From: Lichenicola sp964242425
GTDB taxonomy: Bacteria; Pseudomonadota; Alphaproteobacteria; Acetobacterales; Acetobacteraceae
Direction: 5' to 3'
Assembly: GCA_964242425.1 (NCBI GenBank)
Contig: CAXTCK010000115.1
Span: 1 to 10,834, forward strand
Length of the DNA: 10,834 bases
The translations under genes and the position numbers were made by a program. The notes under the pieces were generated by a model that worked only from the letters and a program-made list of their open reading frames with translations, did not search any database and was not told where the DNA came from. Positions within the stretch are counted from its first letter, which is position 1, and every line of letters starts with the position of its first letter. Shown in pieces: positions 5,958 to 10,834 of this stretch.

Positions 5958-7706
5958 CTACTGGAACGGCAGGTAGCGGTAGGAGAACATCAGGATGTTC
6001 TCGTCCGTCTTCGGCGAGCCGCCAATGCCGCCGAACGCCGTGCGCTGCACATAGGCGTACTGCAGGCCGGTCTGCATGGTGCCGTAGTCGCCCTTGAGAA
6101 AACGCCACCACCCGCCGAGCGTGCCTTCCACGATTCCCGACGTGTTGGCGGTGCAGGGCAGCGCGCTCAGCTCGATGCCGCAGCCGGCATTGGAATAAAG
6201 CGGGCTGCCGTAGCCATAGCCCTTCCTGCCGATGCTGAAATCCTCGCGATGGGTGATCTGCTCGGTGCCGACATAGGCGTAGAGGTCGACCGGCTTCACC
6301 GGACGCGCGATCAGCCCGACCAGCGCGATCACCTCGGGCAGCGGCTGCGGCGAGCCGTCCCGGGCCAGGGTGGCATCGGCGAACTGGCCGGAACCGTAGG
6401 TGCCGATGCCCTGGCCGACCAGGGCGGACGCCTGGAAGTCGAGCTTGCCCTTGATCACCGGCAGGATCACGCCGCCGCCGACGCCGCCGGCCAGCACCGT
6501 CTTGTTGTTGCCGTTGCCGACGCTGCTGACCCGGTCGTGCAGGAAGCGCGCGATGCCGAACAGCTCGTAATGGCCCCAGCCCGGATCGGCGGTGACCTTG
6601 GCCAACACGTCGGGGGCGTACTCGGTGGAATAGGTGGCGAGGCTGTTCAGCGTGCTGCCGTTGCCGCTCAGGCCGGCGTTGGTGGTGTTGACGGTGTCGG
6701 CGGCAGGCAGGCCGGAGCCGTTGCCGCCGATCGAGTAGGTGCTTTGCGGGCTTTCCACCGACACGCCGATGTCGAACCTGTCGTTGTCGAAGCCCTTGAC
6801 GATGCGCAGGCCCACGTCGCGCTTCCACACGAAGCCGGTGACGAACTGGGCGTCGATCTGCAGCGGCGTGTCTTCCTGGTGCGGCACGATGCCGAACTTG
6901 TTCATCGTCGCCAGGGAGTACGCCTGGCCGCCGAGCACGTAGAGGTCGAGGTCGGAGCGGGCATAGGTGGCGTAGGCCTGGCGCAGGCGCAGCGTATAGC
7001 TGTTGCTTTCCACCGAGTTGGAGGTGACGCCCGAGCTGTTGAAGTCGGTCTCGTAGTAGGCGGAAAGCTGCGTCGCCGCGTTCGGCGAGGTTTCGACGAG
7101 AAGCGACACCCGGCTTTGCCGCGCCGAGCCGCGGAACTCGTCCTGGTGGTAGTTGGGGCTTTGCGCGAAGGGGATGCCCGTGTTGAAGCTCGACGAGATG
7201 TCGGCATCCTCGTTTCGGCTGCGGTATACCCCGGCCGCCTCGATGAAGCCGCCCAGGGTGACGCGCACGGCGCCGATCGCGAACTGTCCCTGCTTCAGGC
7301 GGCCGCCGCTCGGCTGGTAGCCCGGGTTGCCGTTGATGTTGGCGAACGGCGCCTGCGTGCCGGGGTAGCTGGCGTAGTTGTTGTAGCCAGGGGGCGCGGA
7401 CAAGGGCGGCGGCGCCAGGGGGTGGCCGTTGCCGTCGAAGCGGGTCTGGCCCGAGCGTTCCTCCGCCTCGCGCGCCTGCCGGCTCGCCTGCGCTGCTTCC
7501 GAGCGGGCGGCCCTCACCTCGGCCGAGCGCGCCGACAGGTCCCGCTTCATGTGGTTGAGCTGGCCCTGCAGCGCCCGGATCTGCTTCTCGATGGCGCCGA
7601 TCTGGGAGTCGGTCGTGTCGGCGATGGCGTGGCCGGACAGGGCGAGCGGGCCGCAGAATGTCGTGGCCGCGAGCAGAGCCGCCCTGGCAGGGTGTTGTCG
7701 AGGCAT
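5958..7706 (-). CDS. Outer-membrane porin with N-terminal coiled coil (first of tandem pair)
   Basis: 582-residue paralogue of the porin at 3993-5717, with the same order of parts: signal peptide ending A-I-A at 27-29; coiled coil about 33-86 (IEKQIRALQGQLNHMK); a Pro/Tyr/Asn-rich linker; and a barrel ending YRYLPFQ. The cysteine pair is kept (about 509 and 518). By eye well over half of the aligned residues are identical. The clearest differences are in the linker (the Asn/Gly stretch after PPGYNNYASY) and in putative loops, such as an extra GGNGSGLPAAD segment after SPQSTYSI. It starts 123 bp after the phoR stop on the same strand, so it may be partly co-transcribed with the phosphate regulators. 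The ATG at 7704-7706 leads straight into the signal peptide; a GGGA lies about 9 nt upstream. The family call (DcaP-like porin) is from layout and conserved barrel text; the solute is unknown. Confidence 0.9.
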   Translation of the reverse strand: MPRQHPARAALLAATTFCGPLALSGHAIADTTDSQIGAIEKQIRALQGQLNHMKRDLSARSAEVRAARSEAAQASRQAREAEERSGQTRFDGNGHPLAPPPLSAPPGYNNYASYPGTQAPFANINGNPGYQPSGGRLKQGQFAIGAVRVTLGGFIEAAGVYRSRNEDADISSSFNTGIPFAQSPNYHQDEFRGSARQSRVSLLVETSPNAATQLSAYYETDFNSSGVTSNSVESNSYTLRLRQAYATYARSDLDLYVLGGQAYSLATMNKFGIVPHQEDTPLQIDAQFVTGFVWKRDVGLRIVKGFDNDRFDIGVSVESPQSTYSIGGNGSGLPAADTVNTTNAGLSGNGSTLNSLATYSTEYAPDVLAKVTADPGWGHYELFGIARFLHDRVSSVGNGNNKTVLAGGVGGGVILPVIKGKLDFQASALVGQGIGTYGSGQFADATLARDGSPQPLPEVIALVGLIARPVKPVDLYAYVGTEQITHREDFSIGRKGYGYGSPLYSNAGCGIELSALPCTANTSGIVEGTLGGWWRFLKGDYGTMQTGLQYAYVQRTAFGGIGGSPKTDENILMFSYRYLPFQ

Positions 7707-7797
7707 GGGTTGGTCCCGCTATATCGGCAGGACCCTATCGGTCGCGTCCCGCGGCGTGAACGAGGCGGAACCGGCAACGCGGCCTTTTCGCGACAAC

Positions 7798-7815
7798 CGT
7801 GTCGTGGCCGACACG
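7798..7815. terminator. Hairpin between phoR and the first porin
   Basis: CGTGTCG (7798-7804) and CGACACG (7809-7815) form a perfect 7-bp stem with a TGGC loop, 14 nt beyond the phoR stop. There is no T tract on the minus strand after it (GTTGTCGCG follows). It may attenuate read-through into the porin gene, or it may be a protein-binding dyad. Immediately downstream, TTGTCGCGAAA resembles a single degenerate PhoB half-site. Confidence 0.4.
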
Positions 7816-7829
7816 ATTTCCCGGACGCG

Positions 7830-8936
7830 TCAGGTTCCTCGCGGCCGCGCCGGCAGCCACACGCTGACGGTGGTTCCCTGCCCCAGCGTGCTTCGTATGG
7901 CGAGCCGCCCGCCGTGTCGGCCGACGATGTGCTTGACGATGGCGAGGCCCAGGCCGCTGCCGTTCCTGGCGCCGGGACCATCGTCGGCACGGTAGAACCG
8001 CTCGGTCAGGCGCGGCAGGTGCTGCGGCGCGATCCCGGGCCCGTCATCGGACACGGACAGCACCACGCCGTCCGGCGATGGGTCCAGCCCGGCCTGCGCC
8101 GCCTCGGCACGGAGCACGATCCGCGCCGGGCCTCTGGCATACTTGACCGCGTTGTCGAGCAGGTTGTGCAGCACCTGCGCCATCTGGTCCGGATCGGCCG
8201 CCATCGGCGGCAGCCCGGCCGCGATCTCGAGATCAAGCGTGCAGCGGGCGGCGCGCAGCTGCGGCTCGTGCGCGTCCGCGACACGCTTCAACAGCACAGG
8301 CGGCGGCACGGTGCCGTCCGGACGACGGTGCTCGTGCATCTGGATGCGGGACAGGCTGAGCAGGTTGTCGATCAGCCGGCACATGCGCGCCGCCTGCGCT
8401 TCCATGATGGCGAGAAAGCGCACGCGCGCCGGCGCGTCGTCCGCGGCCGGGCCCTGCAGGGTCTCGATGAAGCCGATCAGGCTGGCCAGCGGCGTGCGCA
8501 GCTCGTGGCTGGCGTTGGCGACGAAGTCGGCGCGCATGCGCTCCACCGCTTCCTGCTCGGTGCGGTCGGACAAGGACAGCAGGATCAGCCCGCCACTGCC
8601 GGCGCGGCGGTCGGCCCGCATCGCCACGCGCAGCACGCGGCGCACCGGAACGTCCATCGCCAGGTCGACCGATTCCACCGCGGCACCCTGCAGGCGGTCC
8701 AGCGCATGCACCAGCAGCGGATGTCGGAGCAGTGCCGGCAGCGCGTCGCACAGCAGGGCCTGGGCCGCGCCGTTGGCATGACGCAGGAGCCTGTTCGAGG
8801 TCAGTGTCACCACCGGATGCGGCAGCATGTCGAGCAGCTCGGGCAGCGACCAGTCGGACGGCGACCAGTCGGGCGCCGGACGGCGGCGGTCCGGCGCCGG
8901 GCCGTCCTGCACCTTGTGCCGCCGCCACAGGCTCAT
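7830..8936 (-). CDS. phoR: Phosphate regulon sensor histidine kinase PhoR
   Basis: Histidine kinase that phosphorylates or dephosphorylates PhoB according to phosphate supply. A PAS-like segment (LPELLDMLPHPVVTL, about 31-45 onward) precedes the H box FVANASHELRTPLASLIGFIETLQG-like region with phospho-acceptor H144. This is followed by the N box (HNLLDNAVKYA, about 257-267), the G1 box DDGPGI (297-302), the F box around F314 and the G2 box GSGLGLAIVKHIV (326-338). It lies directly after phoB on the same strand. No hydrophobic stretch long enough to span a membrane is visible, whereas many PhoR proteins have N-terminal membrane helices. Start choice is uncertain. ATG at 8936 gives 368 residues and leaves a 127-bp gap containing a repeat array; an in-frame ATG at 9089 overlaps phoB by 26 nt and translates the repeats into AKALP/DGALP units (419 residues). 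Neither has a strong Shine-Dalgarno. The shorter form is preferred because the repeat codons (AAA, CTT, CCA) are unusual for this genome. Confidence 0.92.
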   Translation of the reverse strand: MSLWRRHKVQDGPAPDRRRPAPDWSPSDWSLPELLDMLPHPVVTLTSNRLLRHANGAAQALLCDALPALLRHPLLVHALDRLQGAAVESVDLAMDVPVRRVLRVAMRADRRAGSGGLILLSLSDRTEQEAVERMRADFVANASHELRTPLASLIGFIETLQGPAADDAPARVRFLAIMEAQAARMCRLIDNLLSLSRIQMHEHRRPDGTVPPPVLLKRVADAHEPQLRAARCTLDLEIAAGLPPMAADPDQMAQVLHNLLDNAVKYARGPARIVLRAEAAQAGLDPSPDGVVLSVSDDGPGIAPQHLPRLTERFYRADDGPGARNGSGLGLAIVKHIVGRHGGRLAIRSTLGQGTTVSVWLPARPRGT

Positions 8937-8954
8937 CGCGCCCGGCACCCTGTC

Positions 8955-9059
8955 TGGGAGCGCCCCGTCCGGGAGCGCCCCGTCTGGGAGCGCTTTGGCT
9001 GGAAGCGCTTTGGCTGGGAGCGCTTTGGCTGGGGGCGCCTTGCCTGGGGGCGTCCTGGC
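8955..9059. repeat. Seven tandem 15-bp repeats at the phoB/phoR junction
   Basis: Units start at 8955, 8970, 8985, 9000, 9015, 9030 and 9045. The central copies read TGGGAGCGCTTTGGC on the plus strand, the left two carry CCCCGTC at the end, and the right two are more diverged (TGGGGGCG...). The array ends 4 bp before the phoB stop codon. If phoR starts at 9089 the array encodes pentapeptides (AKALP, DGALP, GKAPP, ARTPP); if it starts at 8936 the array is an intergenic spacer. Graded divergence from centre to ends suggests expansion by slippage. Confidence 0.9.
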
Positions 9060-9063
9060 CGGG

Positions 9064-9828
9064 TCAGACCGGCTCCAGGTCGAGCGCATAGCCGGCGGTG
9101 CGTACAGTTCGCACCACGTCCATCTCGCCCGGCGCGTTCAGCGCCTTGCGCAGGCGGCGGATGTGCACGTCGACGGTGCGCGCTTCCACGTGGATGTCGG
9201 CGCCCCAGACCGCGTTCAGAAGGTCCTCGCGCGAGAACACCCGGCGCGGGTGCTGCATCAGGAAGTCGAGCAGCCGGTATTCGGTCGGGCCCAGATGCAC
9301 CGCACGGCCGGCGCGCTGCACGCGGTGCTCGGCGCCGTCCAGCACGATGTCGGCGAACTGCCGCGTCAGGCCATTCGCCTGCGGCTGCGCACGGCGCAGC
9401 AGGGCGCGCACCCGTGCCGCCAGCGCTTCCATGCCGAACGGCTTGGTGATGTAGTCGTCGGCGCCGGTGTTGAGGCCGCGTATCGAGTCCTGCTCCTCGG
9501 TCCGCGCGGTGAGCATGATGATCGGCAGGTCACGCGTCTGCGGACGGCGACGTATCTGGCGGCATACCTCGATGCCGGACAGGCTGGGCAGCATCCAGTC
9601 CAGCAGCAGGAGGTCGGGGGCCTGCTCGGACACGCGCAGCAGCGCTTCCTGGCCGTCGGCGGCTTCCTCCACCTGGTAGCCGAGCTTCTCCAGGTTGTAG
9701 CGCAGCATCACCGCGAGCGAGGGGTCGTCCTCCACCACCAGCACGCGCGGACCGGCTTCCTCGCGTGTGGCGGGGCGACGGCTCATGGTATGTTCCCGGT
9801 TCGGCGAAACGGAATGGGACTGGCTCAT
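9064..9828 (-). CDS. phoB: Phosphate regulon response regulator PhoB
   Basis: OmpR/PhoB-family activator that binds PhoB boxes when phosphorylated by PhoR. In the 254-residue form the receiver domain spans about 27-147, with acidic pocket E33-D34-D35, phospho-acceptor D77 (LLLLDWMLP), T107 (MLTAR) and K129 (TKPF). The C-terminal winged helix spans about 158-251 with the recognition helix TVDVHIRRLRKAL (218-230), strongly PhoB-like. Its ATG (9826-9828) overlaps the phoU stop as ATGA, and a GAGG lies 7 nt upstream, arguing for translational coupling. A second in-frame ATG at 9784-9786 would give 240 residues, closer to the usual PhoB length of about 229, so the first 14 residues may not exist in the protein. 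Its likely targets include its own operon, whose promoter is outside the window, and the porin with the box at 5814-5835. Confidence 0.95.
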   Translation of the reverse strand: MSQSHSVSPNREHTMSRRPATREEAGPRVLVVEDDPSLAVMLRYNLEKLGYQVEEAADGQEALLRVSEQAPDLLLLDWMLPSLSGIEVCRQIRRRPQTRDLPIIMLTARTEEQDSIRGLNTGADDYITKPFGMEALAARVRALLRRAQPQANGLTRQFADIVLDGAEHRVQRAGRAVHLGPTEYRLLDFLMQHPRRVFSREDLLNAVWGADIHVEARTVDVHIRRLRKALNAPGEMDVVRTVRTAGYALDLEPV

Positions 9829-10532
9829 GGGGTCGCCTCGGGGTTGAAGCCGCCGCGCGGGCGCGCGGGCGGCAGCATCTCGCCGGTCACCGCATAGTGC
9901 ACGCGCTCGGCGATGTTGGTGGCGTGGTCGCCGATCCGCTCCATGTTCTTGGCGATGAACAGGAGGTGGGTGCAGGCGCCGATGTTGCGCGGGTCCTCCA
10001 TCATGTACGTCACCAGCTCGCGGAACATGGCGGTGTAGATCTCGTCCACCGCCTTGTCCGAGCGCCACACGTCCAGCGCCTTTTCCTTGTCGTTCTGGCC
10101 CAGCGCGTCGATCGCCAGGCGCAGGCTTTCCTGCACCAGGCGGCCCATGTTGCGCAGCCCCCCCAGCGAGATGTCCGGGCCGGCGCTGCCCAAGCGAAGC
10201 GAGCGCTTGGCGACGTTGGCGGCATAGTCGCCGATGCGCTCCAGGTCGGAGGTGACCTTGAGCGCCGACACGATCTCGCGCAGGTCCTGCGCCATGGGTG
10301 CCCGCAGCGCCAGCATCTTGATCGCGCGCGCCTCGACCTCGCGCTCCAGCGCGTCCACTTCCGGGTCCTGCTCCATCGCCATCTGGGCGGCTTCCGGGTT
10401 GTGCTCCAGGATCGCCTGGATGGCGTGCGCGGTCTGGCTTTCCACCAGCCCGCCCATGCGCGCCATCAGGCCGCGCAGCTGGTTCAGCTCCTGCTCGTAG
10501 GAGGAAACGATGTGGCCGGGGCTGCTGTTCAT
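9825..10532 (-). CDS. phoU: Phosphate signalling protein PhoU
   Basis: 235-residue all-helical protein linking the Pst transporter to PhoR; in other bacteria it keeps PhoR in its repressing state when phosphate is plentiful and limits Pst uptake. The two PhoU repeats are seen as tandem metal-binding motifs: DLERIGDYAANVAKR at 96-110 and NMERIGDHATNIAER at 196-210, each preceded by a conserved acidic helix (DALEREVE, 60-67; DEIYTAMFREL, 163-173). Start ATG at 10530-10532 has a good GAGGAG Shine-Dalgarno 7 nt upstream that overlaps the pstB stop. An open frame extending further upstream is in the wrong frame for PstB and was ignored. The gene is tightly packed: 11 nt after pstB and 4 nt overlapping phoB. 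The short tail after about 220 (Pro/Arg/Gly-rich) is not conserved in the family. Confidence 0.96.
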   Translation of the reverse strand: MNSSPGHIVSSYEQELNQLRGLMARMGGLVESQTAHAIQAILEHNPEAAQMAMEQDPEVDALEREVEARAIKMLALRAPMAQDLREIVSALKVTSDLERIGDYAANVAKRSLRLGSAGPDISLGGLRNMGRLVQESLRLAIDALGQNDKEKALDVWRSDKAVDEIYTAMFRELVTYMMEDPRNIGACTHLLFIAKNMERIGDHATNIAERVHYAVTGEMLPPARPRGGFNPEATP

Positions 10533-10546
10533 GACGTGGCTCCTCA
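10533..10546 (-). promoter_or_regulatory. Ribosome binding site of phoU overlapping the pstB stop
   Basis: On the minus strand, TGAGGAGCCACGTC precedes the phoU ATG. The TGA is the pstB stop, and GAGGAG, within it, is a strong Shine-Dalgarno at 7 nt spacing. This fixes the phoU start and supports translational coupling of pstB and phoU. Confidence 0.75.
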
Positions 10547-10834
10547 GCCGAAGCGGCCGGTGATGTAGTCCTGGGTGCGCTTCAGCCGCGGCGTGGTGAA
10601 CATCCGCGACGCCTCGTCCACCTCGACCAGCTCGCCCATGTAGAAGAACGCCACCCGGTCGGCGCAGCGTGCCGCCTGCTGCAGGTTGTGGGTGACGATG
10701 GCGATGGTGAAGTCCTGCTTGAGCTCGTCGAGCAGCTCCTCGATTCGCGCGGTCGAGATCGGGTCCAGCGCCGAGGTCGGCTCGTCGAGCAGGATCACCT
10801 CGGGGCGGGTGGCGATGGTGCGCGCGATGCACAG
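10544..10834 (-). CDS. pstB: Phosphate ABC transporter ATP-binding protein PstB (C-terminal part; 5' end outside window)
   Basis: The last 96 residues of the cytoplasmic ATPase of the PstSCAB high-affinity phosphate importer. Visible in order: the helix after the ABC signature (LCIARTIA), Walker B with catalytic glutamate (VILLDEP, 13-19), the D-loop SALD (21-24), the H-loop histidine in IVTHNLQQA (H49), and the PstB-typical C terminus (MGELVEVDEASRMFTTP ... QDYITGRFG). Walker A and most of the signature loop lie beyond position 10834. It is followed after 11 nt by phoU. The PstB assignment rests on this tail plus the phoU-phoB-phoR neighbours and is secure. Confidence 0.95.
   Translation of the reverse strand: MCIARTIATRPEVILLDEPTSALDPISTARIEELLDELKQDFTIAIVTHNLQQAARCADRVAFFYMGELVEVDEASRMFTTPRLKRTQDYITGRFG

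Noticed and set aside
4573..6828. 751-residue minus-strand frame crossing both porins
   Set aside because: It is an alternate frame of two genes that have signal peptides and conserved barrels; the two halves look alike only because the porins are duplicates.
5847..9449. 1200-residue open frame on the plus strand
   Set aside because: It runs antisense through the first porin, phoR and part of phoB. Its composition (Arg/Ala/Gly/His) and lack of domains mark it as a GC-driven shadow.
1..10834. CRISPR array, insertion sequence, tRNA or toxin-antitoxin module
   Set aside because: The only repeats are two 15-bp in-frame arrays without spacers. No transposase, terminal inverted repeats or tRNA-like cloverleaf was seen.

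Overview
The window is GC-rich, densely coded DNA. Gene content, Sec/Tat-exported proteins, paired outer-membrane porins and an alphaproteobacterial-style PhoR H-box suggest an alphaproteobacterium, most plausibly Acetobacteraceae/Rhodospirillales. That assignment is inferred from protein flavour, not from a marker gene.

Layout by coordinate. (1) Positions 1-1323, minus strand: the 5' part of a DEAD-box RNA helicase of the RhlE type, whose Gly/Asn/His/Gln-rich tail runs off the left edge. (2) 1324-1687: a gene-free stretch that probably holds the helicase promoter and a leader of about 250 nt. (3) 1688-2596, minus: a LysR-type regulator, divergent from (4) 2678-3922, plus: a Tat-exported bicupin of the oxalate decarboxylase family. 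The 81-bp gap between them carries a textbook LysR T-N11-A box. (5) 3993-5717 and 5958-7706, both minus: two closely related porins, each with a signal peptide, a periplasmic coiled coil and an outer-membrane barrel. (6) 7830-10834, minus: the end of a phosphate regulon operon read pstB (partial) - phoU - phoB - phoR.

The right two thirds of the window can be read as one functional unit. PstB belongs to the high-affinity phosphate transporter, PhoU links transporter state to the kinase, and PhoR/PhoB form the two-component switch. The tandem porins lie directly downstream on the same strand. The gap before the second porin contains two 11-bp direct repeats (5814-5835) that closely match the PhoB box, so at least this porin is a candidate PhoB target for outer-membrane uptake under phosphate starvation.

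Unusual points are: a sevenfold 15-bp tandem repeat filling the phoB/phoR junction; a PhoR with no visible membrane segment; a Glu-containing active-site lid in the exported oxalate decarboxylase homologue; and near-identical DNA blocks shared by the porin copies. I see no mobile element, CRISPR array, tRNA or rRNA. Very long open frames opposite or overlapping the real genes are GC-driven shadows.
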